A stretch of 64,000 nucleotides of DNA. It comes from an uncultured Buttiauxella sp. (GTDB lineage Bacteria; Pseudomonadota; Gammaproteobacteria; Enterobacterales; Enterobacteriaceae). Where the stretch lies: contig CAMLJN010000012.1 of assembly GCA_946480445.1 (NCBI GenBank), forward strand, positions 1 to 64,000, in the 5' to 3' direction. Under the pieces are notes generated by a model. That model was not told the origin of the DNA, searched no databases, and saw only the letters and a list, made by a program, of their open reading frames with translations. Both the position numbers and the translations under genes were made by a program. Of the stretch, positions 20,569 to 31,907 are shown in pieces; position 1 is the first letter of the stretch; each line of letters begins with the position of its first letter.

Positions 20569-21729
20569 TTACCCCTCGGCTGCAACCCGGAACGCATTTT
20601 CCAGGTCAGCAATTAAATCTTCACCATCTTCAATACCGGTAGAAATACGCAGCAGCATTTCGGAAATGCCAGCCGCAGCTCTCGCTTCTGGTGCCATGCC
20701 CGCGTGGGTCATGGTTGCAGCATGCGATATCAGGCTTTCGACCCCACCCAGCGACTCCGCCAGAGTGAAGAGCGACAGCCCGCTCAGGAAACGGCGCAGC
20801 GTCTGCTCGTCCCCGTCTAATTCAAAACTCAGCATCGCGCCAAACCCTTTCTGCTGGCGGGCGGCTATCTCATGGCCCGGGTTTTCTGGCAGCGAGGGAT
20901 GATACAACTTTTTCACCAACGGTTGTGCTTTCAGGAACTCAACTATCGCCTGTGCGTTACGCTGGGCGACTTCCATACGCGGAGATAACGTTCTTAATCC
21001 GCGTAGCAGCAGGTAGCTGTCAAACGCGCTACCGGTTACGCCGATATTATTCGCCCACCAGGCAAGCTCAGTGACAGTATCGGCATCTTTGGCGATAACA
21101 ACACCCGCAACCACATCCGAGTGGCCGTTCAAATATTTGGTGCAGGAGTGCAGCACCAGATCGGCCCCCAACGCCAGCGGATTTTGCAGCGCCGGGCTCA
21201 GGAAGGTGTTGTCGACCACGCTTATCGCCCCAGCTTTACGCGCTGCAGCACATATTTTCGCAATATCTACCACGCGCAACAATGGGTTGCTCGGACTTTC
21301 TACCAGCACCAGCTTAGGTTTTTCGGCCAGCGCCGCGCTTAACGCCTCTTCATCGCCCTGATCGACAAATAAAACGCGGTAAGCGCCGCGTTTTGCCAGG
21401 CTGTCAAACAGGCGATAGCTGCCGCCGTAGCAATCGTGAGGCGCCACCAGCAGATCGCCAGGCTTCAGAAATACCGTGGTCACGAGATGAATCGCCGACA
21501 TGCCGGTATTGGTCATCACCGCGCCTGCACCACCTTCAAGCTCTGCCAGCGCACGCTGTACAACGTCGCGCGTAGGGTTACCACGACGCGAGTAGTCATG
21601 CGCACGCGGTTCATTAAATCCCGTGAAGTTATAGGTACTTGAAAGGTGGATCGGGGGAACAACACAGCCGTATTGCTCATCATCGTTTAAACCGCTACGT
21701 ACTGCGATGGTTGCCTGTTTGCGCGTCAT
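20569..21729 (-). CDS. metB: Cystathionine gamma-synthase
   Basis: PLP enzyme joining O-succinylhomoserine and cysteine to cystathionine. It is 386 residues as in E. coli. The PLP lysine lies in SCTKYLNGHSDV (about residue 198), with the phosphate-binding NTGMSAIHLV and VVDNTF motifs. It is the first gene of metBL, divergent from metJ across a tandem met-box operator. Confidence 0.98.
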   Translation of the reverse strand: MTRKQATIAVRSGLNDDEQYGCVVPPIHLSSTYNFTGFNEPRAHDYSRRGNPTRDVVQRALAELEGGAGAVMTNTGMSAIHLVTTVFLKPGDLLVAPHDCYGGSYRLFDSLAKRGAYRVLFVDQGDEEALSAALAEKPKLVLVESPSNPLLRVVDIAKICAAARKAGAISVVDNTFLSPALQNPLALGADLVLHSCTKYLNGHSDVVAGVVIAKDADTVTELAWWANNIGVTGSAFDSYLLLRGLRTLSPRMEVAQRNAQAIVEFLKAQPLVKKLYHPSLPENPGHEIAARQQKGFGAMLSFELDGDEQTLRRFLSGLSLFTLAESLGGVESLISHAATMTHAGMAPEARAAAGISEMLLRISTGIEDGEDLIADLENAFRVAAEG

Positions 21730-21789
21730 GGATTGCCGAATCCTTGCTGGTCGAATAAAGGTCAGGTATCAGAATAACACCCAAAAGAT

Positions 21790-21821
21790 AGACGTCAATA
21801 CATCTGGACATCTAAACTTCT
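21790..21821. promoter_or_regulatory. metB-metJ tandem met boxes
   Basis: Four contiguous 8-base units AGACGTCA, ATACATCT, GGACATCT and AAACTTCT match the AGACGTCT consensus at 7, 5, 6 and 6 positions. They sit in the divergent metB-metJ region, as in E. coli, where MetJ represses both transcripts. Confidence 0.85.
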
Positions 21822-21990
21822 TTGCGTATAGATTGAGCAAACGCGAAATAGCCGTTAAAATTATACGCTTTAGCGTGATAGCGTCGCAGACTGCGCAGGT
21901 CTCAGAGCTGTACACTAAGACATATAATCGCCCGGATCGTGCTACGCCCGATCTGAGCATGTTTAATTGATAAGAGGATTAAGGTATCTC

Positions 21991-22308
21991 ATGGCTGAAT
22001 GGAGCGGCGAATATATCAGCCCTTACGCTGAGCACGGGAAGAAGAGTGAACAAGTAAAAAAAATTACGGTTTCCATTCCTCTGAAAGTGTTAAAAATCCT
22101 CACCGATGAGCGCACCCGTCGCCAGGTGAACAACCTCCGCCACGCAACGAACAGTGAGCTGCTCTGTGAGGCATTCCTGCACGCATTTACCGGGCAGCCC
22201 CTGCCTAACGATGCGGATCTGCGCAAAGAGCGTAGTGATGAAATCCCGGAAGAAGCAAAGGTGATTATGCGTGAAATGGGGATAGACCCGGATACCTGGG
22301 AATACTGA
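21991..22308 (+). CDS. metJ: Methionine repressor
   Basis: Ribbon-helix-helix repressor using S-adenosylmethionine as corepressor. It is 105 residues from [12 protein letters not shown]; an in-frame start at 21967 is upstream of the recognised N-terminus. The DNA-contacting beta strand KKITVSIP (about 23-30) and helices up to the [13 protein letters not shown] segment match the family closely. It is autoregulated through the met boxes shared with metB. Confidence 0.98.
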   Translation: MAEWSGEYISPYAEHGKKSEQVKKITVSIPLKVLKILTDERTRRQVNNLRHATNSELLCEAFLHAFTGQPLPNDADLRKERSDEIPEEAKVIMREMGIDPDTWEY

Positions 22309-22328
22309 TTCCCCCCGGATTCTGGATA

Positions 22329-22356
22329 CAAAAAAGGCGCCCTTGGGCGCCTTTCT
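22329..22356. terminator. metJ/rpmE bidirectional terminator
   Basis: AAGGCGCC-CTTG-GGCGCCTT hairpin with flanking A and T tracts, between convergent metJ and rpmE. Confidence 0.85.
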
Positions 22357-22373
22357 CTTGGAAGCAGCGAAAC

Positions 22374-22589
22374 TTATTTTTTCGCGCCTGGTACGCTGAA
22401 ACGCTTGTTGAAGCGGTCAACGCGGCCACCGGTAGCAACATCACGCTGCTTGCCAGTGTAGAACGGGTGGCATTCGCCACAAACGTCCAGGTTCAGATCG
22501 TGACCCGCAGTAGAGCGGATTTTGATAGAATTACCGCAAGAACAGTTTGCAGTAATGAAGTCATATTTAGGGTGGATATCTTTTTTCAT
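22374..22589 (-). CDS. rpmE: 50S ribosomal protein L31 (zinc-binding type)
   Basis: Ribosomal protein at the intersubunit bridge. It has 71 residues; four cysteines in CSCG and CGECHP mark the zinc-binding form, in contrast to the Zn-free paralogue YkgM used under zinc limitation. The C-terminus has one extra lysine relative to E. coli. It is a monocistronic gene, divergent from priA. Confidence 0.98.
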   Translation of the reverse strand: MKKDIHPKYDFITANCSCGNSIKIRSTAGHDLNLDVCGECHPFYTGKQRDVATGGRVDRFNKRFSVPGAKK

Positions 22590-22735
22590 GGAAAACCTCA
22601 GGTCTAAGGCCGCGTCGCTCTTCCAGCCCTAACGCCAGACACCACGCGATGTTAATAAAGTAGGTTTATTCGAAGCCAAAAGTGCGCATCAAAGGCGGCG
22701 AATCATACAGAATACGATTCATGCTTGCAAACTGA

Positions 22736-24994
<2,259 letters not shown>

Positions 24995-25159
24995 ACCCTT
25001 CAGCCGCTGGTTATGCGAAGCGGATCGGAAAATTATGCACCCGTCACATTTTTGATGAAATATCTGTAACAGACCGCAGCATTATTCTGTTAAGAATGTG
25101 AACATGACCGGACATCAAGGACGTGTCGAGGCGTGCAGAGTGTCAGCGAGGAGAAGAAG

Positions 25160-26194
25160 TTGAAGCCGAAGAACCAGGTTGCCAATGCAACCATGAAAGA
25201 TGTCGCCGTGCAGGCCAATGTCTCCACAGCGACCGTATCCCGTGCGTTGATGAACCCGGATAAGGTTTCTCAAAGCACGCGTAGCCGGGTCGAACAGGCG
25301 GCCATCGAAGTGGGCTATCTGCCGCATTCATTAGGTCGCAACGCAAAACGTAATGAGTCCCGTACGATTCTGGTCATTGTCCCGGACATTTGCGATCCCT
25401 TTTTCAGCGAGATTATTCGCGGCATAGAAGTCACCGCCGCGGAACAGGGCTACCTTGTGCTGATCGGCGACTGCGCCCATCAGAATCAGCAGGAAAAAAC
25501 CTTTATCGATCTCATCATCACCAAACAAATTGATGGCATGTTGCTGCTGGGTTCACGTCTGCCTTTTGATGCCAGCCTGGAAGAGCAAAGAAACCTGCCG
25601 CCGATGGTAATGGCTAACGAGTTTGCACCAGAGCTGGAGCTGCCGACTGTTCATATTGATAATCTTACCGCCGCATTTAACGCCGTTTATTACCTCCAGC
25701 AGCTGGGCCACGAGAGGATCGCCTGTATTGCCGGACCGGAAGAAATGCCGCTTTGTCATTATCGGTTGCAGGGCTACGTTCAGGCGCTGCGCCGCACGGG
25801 GATGGTTGTGGATCCGCACTATATTGCCCGCGGTGATTTTACCTATGAAGCAGGTGCCGCTGCGCTTGCGAAGCTTTTGACTTTGCCTGCTCCGCCAACC
25901 GCCGTCTTTTGCCACAGCGATGTCATGGCGCTGGGGGCGCTCTCGCAGGCCAAACGCAGCGGGTTACGCGTCCCGGAAGATTTATCCATTATGGGGTTCG
26001 ATGACATCGCTCTGTCGCAATTCTGTGACCCACCGCTCACCACCGTCCAGCAACCCCGTTTCGCTATCGGACGAGAGGCTATGCTGTTGTTATTAGATCA
26101 GTTGCACGGTGAAATCGTCAGCAGCGGATCGCGCTTGCTGGACTGCGACCTCATTGAGCGAGGAAGCACCAGTGCGCCAGGACAGAGAAAATGA
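25160..26194 (+). CDS. cytR: Cytidine-responsive LacI-family regulator
   Basis: Represses nucleoside uptake and catabolism genes together with CRP and is induced by cytidine. The N-terminal HTH TMKDVAVQANVSTATVSRAL and the hinge YLPHSLGRN are typical of LacI regulators, followed by a periplasmic-binding-like effector domain. I chose TTG at 25160 because the strong ribosome site GAGGAG (25148-25153) sits six bases upstream and the resulting 344-residue protein begins MKPKNQVANATMKDVA, aligning with E. coli. A longer GTG start at 25133 has no such site. ftsN lies 88 bases downstream. Confidence 0.93.
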   Translation: MKPKNQVANATMKDVAVQANVSTATVSRALMNPDKVSQSTRSRVEQAAIEVGYLPHSLGRNAKRNESRTILVIVPDICDPFFSEIIRGIEVTAAEQGYLVLIGDCAHQNQQEKTFIDLIITKQIDGMLLLGSRLPFDASLEEQRNLPPMVMANEFAPELELPTVHIDNLTAAFNAVYYLQQLGHERIACIAGPEEMPLCHYRLQGYVQALRRTGMVVDPHYIARGDFTYEAGAAALAKLLTLPAPPTAVFCHSDVMALGALSQAKRSGLRVPEDLSIMGFDDIALSQFCDPPLTTVQQPRFAIGREAMLLLLDQLHGEIVSSGSRLLDCDLIERGSTSAPGQRK

Positions 26195-26282
26195 ACCGCT
26201 TTAGGACTGCCTAATCTGGTCAAAGAGGCGTCCCTTAAGTAACATGGCGGGCTGACAAACGAATAAATACAGCGAATCGATA

Positions 26283-27299
26283 GTGGCACAAAAAGATTAT
26301 GTACGCCGCGGGCAATCGGCAGGGACACGGCGCAAAAAGAGTAATTCCCGCAAAAAGCAACGTAACCTGCCCTCCGTCTCGCCGACAATGGTTGCTATTG
26401 CAGCCGCCGTTCTGGTGACCTTTATTGGTGCCCTGTACTTCATTACTCATCATAAAAAAGAGGAAAGTGAAGTGCTGCCCGGCCATAAGGTGACCGGTAA
26501 TGGCCTTCCGCCGAAGCCAGAGGAGCGTTGGCGCTACATTAAAGAGCTGGAAAATCGCCAGCCGGGCGTTCGCAGTCCAACCGAGCCTACGGCCGGTGGC
26601 GAAGTGCAGAACAAAGACCAGCTCACCAGCGAACAGCGCCAGCTGCTTGAACAGATGCAGGCGGATATGCGCCAGCAGCCTACTCAGCTTAACGAAGTGC
26701 CGTGGAATGAACAGACCCCGGCGCAACGCCAGCAAACGTTGCAGCGCCAAAAGCAGTTGCAAACCCAGCAGCAGTGGAACACGCAACAGCCTCGCGTGCA
26801 GCAGCGCGTTGTTGAACAACCTTATCAGCAACCAAGAACGGTAACGCAGGCACCTACGCAGCAGCCGCGCACTGTGCAGCAACAGCCGCGTTCGACTTCG
26901 TCACAACAGCCGTACCAGGATCTGCTGCAAACGCCGCCGCATAACACGCAGCAGCGCAATACCCAACAGACCACGCAACCTCGCGAACAGGCTCAGACTC
27001 AGCCGAAAGCGGCACCGGTCACCCGTGAACCTGAAGCTGCTAAACCGGCGCCTGCGACGCAGGAGAAAAAAGATGAAAGACGCTGGATGGTTCAGTGTGG
27101 TTCATTCAAGGGTAGCGAACAGGCGGAGACGGTACGTGCGCAGCTTGCCTTCGAGGGCTTTGATTCACGCATCACCACCAATAACGGCTGGAATCGAGTG
27201 GTCATCGGCCCGATCAAAGGTAAAGACAACGCCGACGGCACCCTTAACCGTCTGAAGATGGCTGGTCACACAAACTGCATTCGTCTGGGCGGGGGTTGA
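26283..27299 (+). CDS. ftsN: Cell division protein FtsN
   Basis: Late essential divisome protein that triggers septal peptidoglycan synthesis. It starts at GTG like E. coli ftsN. Layout of 338 residues: basic cytoplasmic tail with RRKK and RKKQR (1-32), one membrane helix (about 36-55), a periplasmic essential segment with EERWRYIKELE (about 79-89), a long Gln/Thr/Pro-rich linker (about 120-260) and a C-terminal SPOR domain beginning near RRWMVQCGSF (about 264). The linker is longer and more Gln-rich than in E. coli (319 residues in total). Its stop codon overlaps the -35 of the hslV heat-shock promoter. Confidence 0.96.
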   Translation: MAQKDYVRRGQSAGTRRKKSNSRKKQRNLPSVSPTMVAIAAAVLVTFIGALYFITHHKKEESEVLPGHKVTGNGLPPKPEERWRYIKELENRQPGVRSPTEPTAGGEVQNKDQLTSEQRQLLEQMQADMRQQPTQLNEVPWNEQTPAQRQQTLQRQKQLQTQQQWNTQQPRVQQRVVEQPYQQPRTVTQAPTQQPRTVQQQPRSTSSQQPYQDLLQTPPHNTQQRNTQQTTQPREQAQTQPKAAPVTREPEAAKPAPATQEKKDERRWMVQCGSFKGSEQAETVRAQLAFEGFDSRITTNNGWNRVVIGPIKGKDNADGTLNRLKMAGHTNCIRLGGG

Positions 27300-27320
27300 A
27301 ACCCCTAAATTCTCCCCCAT
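27295..27320 (+). promoter_or_regulatory. Sigma-32 (heat-shock) promoter of hslVU
   Basis: GTTGAA (27295-27300), a 14-base spacer and CCCCAT (27315-27320) fit the RpoH consensus CTTGAA-N14-CCCCAT with one mismatch. A sigma-70-like TATAAT (27322-27327) directly follows. The -35 overlaps the ftsN stop codon. Confidence 0.82.
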
Positions 27321-27334
27321 CTATAATTGCATTC

Positions 27335-27357
27335 AGCCCCAAACCCGCTTTGGGGCC
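27335..27357 (+). promoter_or_regulatory. hslV 5'-UTR stem-loop
   Basis: CCCCAAA-loop-TTTGGGG hairpin (about 27337-27355) inside the hslV leader. A GC-rich stem-loop at the same place is known from E. coli hslVU mRNA. The role here is inferred from position. Confidence 0.55.
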
Positions 27358-27389
27358 CGTATTCAGCTGATGCAATAAGGGGTCTGCTC

Positions 27390-27920
27390 GTGACAACAAT
27401 AGTAAGTGTGCGCCGCAACGGCCATGTAGTTATAGGTGGCGATGGTCAGGCCACACTCGGCAACACAGTAATGAAAGGCAACGTGAAAAAAGTTCGCCGC
27501 CTGTATAACGACAAGGTTATCGCAGGCTTTGCGGGCGGCACCGCGGATGCCTTCACCCTCTTCGAACTTTTCGAACGCAAGCTTGAAATGCATCAGGGCC
27601 ACCTGGTGAAAGCAGCCGTTGAGCTTGCCAAAGACTGGCGTACAGACCGCATGCTGCGCAAGCTTGAAGCGCTGCTGGCGGTAGCAGATGAAAATGCCTC
27701 GCTGATTATCACCGGTAACGGTGACGTTATTCAGCCAGAAGATGACCTGATTGCCATTGGTTCCGGCGGCCCATATGCGCAGGCCGCTGCCCGCGCTTTG
27801 CTCGATAACACCGAGCTGGGTGCGCGCGACATCGTGGAGAAATCGCTGGGGATCGCCGGTGATATCTGCATCTACACCAACCATTTCCACACTATCGAAG
27901 AATTAGCGTCTAAGGCGTAA
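27390..27920 (+). CDS. hslV: HslV protease subunit (ClpQ)
   Basis: Proteolytic dodecamer of the HslUV ATP-dependent protease. The start is GTG at 27390, giving [19 protein letters not shown] after the initiator; the mature N-terminal threonine is the nucleophile. It is 176 residues, as in E. coli. The catalytic KxxR region [18 protein letters not shown] is intact. An in-frame extension to 27327 overlaps the promoter and is not coding. It forms an operon with hslU (9-base gap) behind a heat-shock promoter. Confidence 0.98.
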   Translation: MTTIVSVRRNGHVVIGGDGQATLGNTVMKGNVKKVRRLYNDKVIAGFAGGTADAFTLFELFERKLEMHQGHLVKAAVELAKDWRTDRMLRKLEALLAVADENASLIITGNGDVIQPEDDLIAIGSGGPYAQAAARALLDNTELGARDIVEKSLGIAGDICIYTNHFHTIEELASKA

Positions 27921-27929
27921 GGATCTCCC

Positions 27930-29264
27930 ATGTCTGAAATGACTCCACGCGAAATTGTCAGCGAGCTGAACAAACACATCATTGGCCAGGATAACGCTAA
28001 GCGCTCCGTGGCTATCGCCTTACGTAACCGCTGGCGCCGCATGCAGCTGGATGAAGAGCTGCGCCATGAAGTGACGCCCAAAAATATTCTGATGATCGGC
28101 CCGACCGGCGTCGGTAAAACCGAAATCGCTCGTCGCCTGGCCAAGCTTGCCAACGCGCCGTTTATCAAAGTTGAAGCGACCAAGTTCACCGAAGTGGGCT
28201 ATGTCGGTAAAGAAGTTGACTCGATCATTCGCGATCTGACCGATTCCGCGATGAAAATGGTGCGCCTGCAATCCATCGAGAAAAATCGTTACCGCGCCGA
28301 AGAAATGGCTGAAGAGCGCATTCTTGATGTGCTGATCCCACCGGCGAAGAACAACTGGGGCCAGAACGAAACGGCAGCTGAGCCGTCTGCGGCGCGTCAA
28401 TCTTTCCGCAAAAAACTGCGTGAAGGCCAGCTGGACGATAAAGAAATTGAAATCGACCTGGCCGCCGCGCCGATGGGCGTTGAGATCATGGCGCCTCCAG
28501 GCATGGAAGAGATGACCAGCCAGCTGCAGTCTATGTTCCAGAACCTGGGTGGCCAGAAGCAGAAGCCGCGCAAGCTGAAAATCAAAGACGCGATGAAGCT
28601 GCTGATTGAAGAAGAAGCCGCGAAACTGGTTAACCCGGAAGAGCTTAAACAGGACGCGATTGACGCGGTCGAGCAGCACGGCATCGTGTTTATCGACGAG
28701 ATCGACAAAATCTGTAAGCGCGGGGGCAACAGCTCCGGCCCTGACGTTTCCCGTGAAGGCGTTCAGCGCGATCTGCTGCCGCTGGTTGAAGGCTGCACAG
28801 TCTCCACCAAGCACGGCATGGTGAAAACTGACCACATTCTGTTTATCGCCTCAGGGGCTTTCCAGGTTGCCAGCCCATCCGATCTGATCCCTGAGTTGCA
28901 GGGCCGTCTGCCGATTCGTGTGGAGCTTCAGGCGCTGACCGTGGAAGACTTCGAGCGCATCCTGACTGAACCAAACGCTTCGATTACCGTGCAGTATAAA
29001 GCGCTGATGGGCACGGAAGGCGTGGACATCAACTTTACTGAAGACGGTATTCGCCGTATCGCTCAGGCTGCCTGGCAGGTGAATGAATCTACCGAAAACA
29101 TCGGTGCTCGCCGTCTCCATACGGTGCTCGAACGTCTGGTGGAGGACATCTCTTATGAAGCCAGCGATCTTAGCGGCCAGTCCATCACCATCAACGCCGA
29201 TTATGTGAGTAAGCATCTGGATGAGCTGGTAGCAGATGAAGATCTGAGCCGTTTTATCCTATAA
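27930..29264 (+). CDS. hslU: HslU ATPase subunit (ClpY)
   Basis: AAA+ unfoldase ring that feeds substrates into HslV. It is 444 residues (443 in E. coli). The Walker [16 protein letters not shown] is at about 57-71, the pore motif GYVG at about 90-93, and the Walker B FIDEIDKI at about 253-260; an inserted I-domain lies between. The C-terminal tail DLSRFIL, which docks into HslV, is conserved. Confidence 0.98.
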   Translation: MSEMTPREIVSELNKHIIGQDNAKRSVAIALRNRWRRMQLDEELRHEVTPKNILMIGPTGVGKTEIARRLAKLANAPFIKVEATKFTEVGYVGKEVDSIIRDLTDSAMKMVRLQSIEKNRYRAEEMAEERILDVLIPPAKNNWGQNETAAEPSAARQSFRKKLREGQLDDKEIEIDLAAAPMGVEIMAPPGMEEMTSQLQSMFQNLGGQKQKPRKLKIKDAMKLLIEEEAAKLVNPEELKQDAIDAVEQHGIVFIDEIDKICKRGGNSSGPDVSREGVQRDLLPLVEGCTVSTKHGMVKTDHILFIASGAFQVASPSDLIPELQGRLPIRVELQALTVEDFERILTEPNASITVQYKALMGTEGVDINFTEDGIRRIAQAAWQVNESTENIGARRLHTVLERLVEDISYEASDLSGQSITINADYVSKHLDELVADEDLSRFIL

Positions 29265-29289
29265 TCGCGTTCAACGTATTTTCTTCATT

Positions 29290-29320
29290 TCAAATGGAGG
29301 GCTTATGCCCTCCATTTTTT
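29290..29320 (+). terminator. hslVU terminator
   Basis: AAATGGAGGG-CTTATG-CCCTCCATTT followed by more T, 28 bases after the hslU stop. Confidence 0.88.
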
Positions 29321-29338
29321 TATCTGGCGTCAATAACT

Positions 29339-30265
29339 ATGAACGATTCGCACTCTGTAAGCATCAAGCAGGCCTGGCTTGAAAGTTTACGCCCCCGCAC
29401 CCTGCCGCTGGCCTTTGCCTCGATTGTCTGCGGCTCCGCGCTGGCTTACTGGCAGGGCGTCTTCGATCCCGCCGTTGCGCTGCTCGCGCTGCTGACGGCA
29501 GGTTTGCTGCAAATTCTTTCCAATCTGGCAAACGACTATGGCGATGCGGTAAAAGGCAGCGATAAAGAAGACCGAATCGGGCCGCTGCGAGGTATGCAAA
29601 AAGGCGTCATCACCCAGGCGCAGATGAAACGTGCGCTGATTGTGACCGTGGTGCTGATTTGTTTATCCGGTCTGTCGCTGGTGGCTGTTGCCTGCCGAAC
29701 GCCCGCTGATTTTATCGGCTTCCTGATCCTCGGTCTGCTCTCCATTGTTGCGGCGATCACCTACACCGTTGGCACCCGCCCTTACGGCTACATGGGCCTC
29801 GGGGATATCTCCGTGCTGGTCTTCTTCGGCTGGCTGAGCGTGGCAGGAAGCTGGTATCTGCAGGCTCATATGCTTGCGCCGCTGGTCTTCCTGCCCGCCA
29901 CGGCCTGCGGCTTGCTGGCTACTGCCGTTCTTAATATCAATAACCTGCGCGATATTGACAGCGATCGGGAGAACGGCAAAAACACGCTGGCCGTCCGTCT
30001 GGGGCCCATGCTGGCTCGTCGCTACCATGTGTGCCTGCTGATGGGCTCGCTGCTGTGCCTGGCCGTCTTTAACCTTGTATGGCTGAAAAGTTTATGGGGT
30101 TGGCTGTTTGTACTGGCCGCGCCGCTGCTGGTTAAACAAGCAATGTATGTCCTGCGTGAAAGAGAGCCGGTGGCGATGCGCCCTATGCTGGAACGCACGG
30201 TGAAAGCGGCCCTGCTGATTAACCTGTTATTTGCCGTAGGCGTTGTGATCAGCACTGCTGTCTAA
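29339..30265 (+). CDS. menA: 1,4-dihydroxy-2-naphthoate polyprenyltransferase
   Basis: UbiA-family membrane prenyltransferase making demethylmenaquinone from DHNA and octaprenyl diphosphate. The 308 residues from MNDSHSVSIKQAW match E. coli length; the in-frame start at 29294 lies in the hslU terminator. Two aspartate-rich motifs, NDYGDAVKGSD (about 62-72) and NLRDIDSDREN (about 196-206), bind Mg-diphosphate. Eight or nine hydrophobic helices are seen. Confidence 0.97.
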   Translation: MNDSHSVSIKQAWLESLRPRTLPLAFASIVCGSALAYWQGVFDPAVALLALLTAGLLQILSNLANDYGDAVKGSDKEDRIGPLRGMQKGVITQAQMKRALIVTVVLICLSGLSLVAVACRTPADFIGFLILGLLSIVAAITYTVGTRPYGYMGLGDISVLVFFGWLSVAGSWYLQAHMLAPLVFLPATACGLLATAVLNINNLRDIDSDRENGKNTLAVRLGPMLARRYHVCLLMGSLLCLAVFNLVWLKSLWGWLFVLAAPLLVKQAMYVLREREPVAMRPMLERTVKAALLINLLFAVGVVISTAV

Positions 30266-30318
30266 TGACTGGCAAAAATCAATAAACACCTGTGGCCCTG
30301 CGGGCATTGAAATGCAAA

Positions 30319-30347
30319 AACCCAGCAATCATGCTGGGTTAATTTTT
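30319..30347. terminator. Terminator after menA
   Basis: AACCCAGC-AATCAT-GCTGGGTT then AATTTTTT, about 54 bases after the menA stop. Confidence 0.75.
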
Positions 30348-30439
30348 TACAAAATGAATGGTGTCCCCAAAATACCTGCAAAATCCAGTCTCCAGGTAAA
30401 CACCTGTATACTTTGACAAATTCCCCGGCGCGTTTTCCC

Positions 30440-30766
30440 TTAAGCCCGGCGGCTCTGGCACAAAGACTGGCCTTATATTCCTCCAGTCCCGCGCCGCGCA
30501 AAGTGGCAAAGACTTCTCCTGTAGAGCGGTTTCCCATGTCATAACCACGGCCAAGAGTCACTCCGGACGAAATATCCCCAGGCCTGTGCAGTATCCGCGA
30601 AAAATAAGGCGTTCTCTGCTGCCTGAACGGAACCACAGCGGTCATATAATCGGCACCTTCCGCATCAAAGGTGATTTGCCCTTCCATCACGGTTAATGCC
30701 GCAAACTCCTACAGATGAAGCCAATTTCGAAGGGTGAATAACGCCTAATCCATGCAATTTCGTCAT
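30440..30766 (-). pseudogene. Relic of a lysozyme-like protein gene
   Basis: A strong ribosome site AAGGAG (30773-30778) lies six bases before ATG (30764-30766), which opens the frame MTKLHGLGVIHPSKLASS. That frame soon stops, but an overlapping frame continues from EFAALTVMEGQITFDAEG (about 30700-30720) through SGVTLGRGYDMGNRS to AGLKGKRAGEFVK near 30450, where homology-like sequence ends. The pattern is a frameshift plus a 3' truncation. GVTLGRGYDM resembles the N-terminal part of phage-lysozyme-like (pesticin-type) muramidase domains, based on motif memory only. The remaining downstream codons run through the menA terminator and are not real. E. coli has no gene here. Confidence 0.45.
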
Positions 30767-30776
30767 GGTAATCTCC

Positions 30777-30975
30777 TTATGCAACGTAACCTTCGCGGCA
30801 GAGTGTAATGGCCTCTCTCAGGTACGTCTCCCCGAAACCACAGCGAATGAGATTTATGCTCAGGCAAAAATCCGAACACCTCCTCAATTCATGGCGCTGC
30901 TTTTGTAATTCGAAGTGCTTTCACCACATCTTCAGCGACGCTCAATGCAAAAATTGAGGATGTTTCGCTAATGCC
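30777..30975 (-). pseudogene. Two short coding remnants upstream of the lysozyme-like relic
   Basis: A frame ending LREAITLCREGYVA stops at 30777-30779, just where the next gene's ribosome site begins, as in a tight operon. Upstream of it another frame ends SVAEDVVKALRITKAAP with a stop at 30889-30891, followed by a strong GAGGAGG (about 30880-30886). Neither has a usable start codon now. They look like remains of two more genes of the same cassette. I do not recognise the families. Confidence 0.3.
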
Positions 30976-31060
30976 TTACGGAAGCACAGACTTAATACAT
31001 TGTTTTAAAACAAAAAAATCATCACCCATAAATCTAAGCGAAAATTAACAATTGATGGTT

Positions 31061-31090
31061 TTGCCAACAGTTAACATAAAGCGATATACT
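31061..31090 (+). promoter_or_regulatory. Candidate rraA promoter
   Basis: TTGCCA (31061-31066) and TATACT (31085-31090) with an 18-base spacer, 32 bases before the rraA start, in an AT-rich stretch. Confidence 0.5.
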
Positions 31091-31122
31091 GACAGTTCCT
31101 GCAGCAAAAGAACCTGAATCCT

Positions 31123-31608
31123 ATGAAATATGATACTTCCGAGCTTTGTGACATCTACCAGGAAGAGGTGAACGTCGTTGAACCGCTGTTTTCCAACTTT
31201 GGTGGACGGTCGTCTTTTGGCGGACAAATCATCACGGTGAAATGTTTCGAGGACAACGGGTTGCTGTACGATCTGCTCGAACAAAATGGCCGTGGTCGTG
31301 TCCTGTTGGTTGACGGTGGCGGATCGGTTCGCCGTGCGCTGGTCGATGCTGAACTGGCCGCTCTTGCCACGCAAAACGAGTGGGAAGGCATTGTGGTCTA
31401 CGGCGCGGTGCGTCAGGTCGACGACCTCGAAGAGTTGGATATCGGTATCCAGGCGATAGCCGCGATTCCGGTAGGCTCCGCGGGGGAAGGCATCGGAGAA
31501 AGCGATGTGCGCGTTAATTTTGGCGGCGTGACGTTCTTCTCCGGCGATCACCTGTATGCAGATAACACCGGCATTATACTGTCTGAAGACCCGCTTGATA
31601 TCGAGTAA
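31123..31608 (+). CDS. rraA: Regulator of ribonuclease activity A
   Basis: Trimeric protein that binds RNase E and the degradosome helicase RhlB and lowers mRNA decay. It is 161 residues, identical in length to E. coli RraA. The sequence has the methyltransferase-like MenG/RraA fold motifs ([27 protein letters not shown]) but no SAM-binding features. In E. coli it follows menA closely; here about 850 bases with a decayed cassette intervene. It is followed by its own terminator. Confidence 0.97.
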   Translation: MKYDTSELCDIYQEEVNVVEPLFSNFGGRSSFGGQIITVKCFEDNGLLYDLLEQNGRGRVLLVDGGGSVRRALVDAELAALATQNEWEGIVVYGAVRQVDDLEELDIGIQAIAAIPVGSAGEGIGESDVRVNFGGVTFFSGDHLYADNTGIILSEDPLDIE

Positions 31609-31623
31609 CCCGCACTAAGAATG

Positions 31624-31652
31624 CAAAACGGGCGCCCTGAGGCGCCCGTTCT
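31624..31652. terminator. rraA/zapB terminator
   Basis: AACGGGCGCC-CTGA-GGCGCCCGTT followed by CTTTTTT, between convergent rraA and zapB. Confidence 0.88.
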
Positions 31653-31667
31653 TTTTTCTGCCGAAGC

Positions 31668-31907
31668 TTAGACTTCTTCCATTTTACCCAGCAGCGCATG
31701 CAAACGTTCTTGCCAGACATGCTGCTGTTCTTTCAGGGAATTATTTTCACGCACCAGCTCTTCGCGATTGCCCTGCGCCTGCTGCACTTCCTGAGACAGG
31801 CTGTTGTTTTTTTCTTTCAGCTCTTCGATTTCCATCTGTAACAACGTAATAGTGTCAATCGCCTGCTGTACTTTCGATTCTAGTTTTTCAAACACTTCAA
31901 ATGACAT
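31668..31907 (-). CDS. zapB: Cell division protein ZapB
   Basis: Short coiled-coil protein that links the Z ring (via ZapA) to the chromosome terminus via MatP. Almost the entire 79 residues form heptads ([20 protein letters not shown] onward). The start at 31905-31907 ([10 protein letters not shown]) has AGGAG nine bases upstream; an in-frame codon at 31931 would put the ribosome site inside the gene. Confidence 0.95.
   Translation of the reverse strand: MSFEVFEKLESKVQQAIDTITLLQMEIEELKEKNNSLSQEVQQAQGNREELVRENNSLKEQQHVWQERLHALLGKMEEV

Noticed and set aside
28020..28835. A 271-codon minus-strand open frame inside hslU
   Set aside because: Antisense to conserved hslU codons; composition and start are those of a shadow frame.
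30262..30450. The C-terminal part of the lysozyme-like open frame
   Set aside because: It reads through the hairpin terminator near 30319-30347 and looks like random extension after a truncation.
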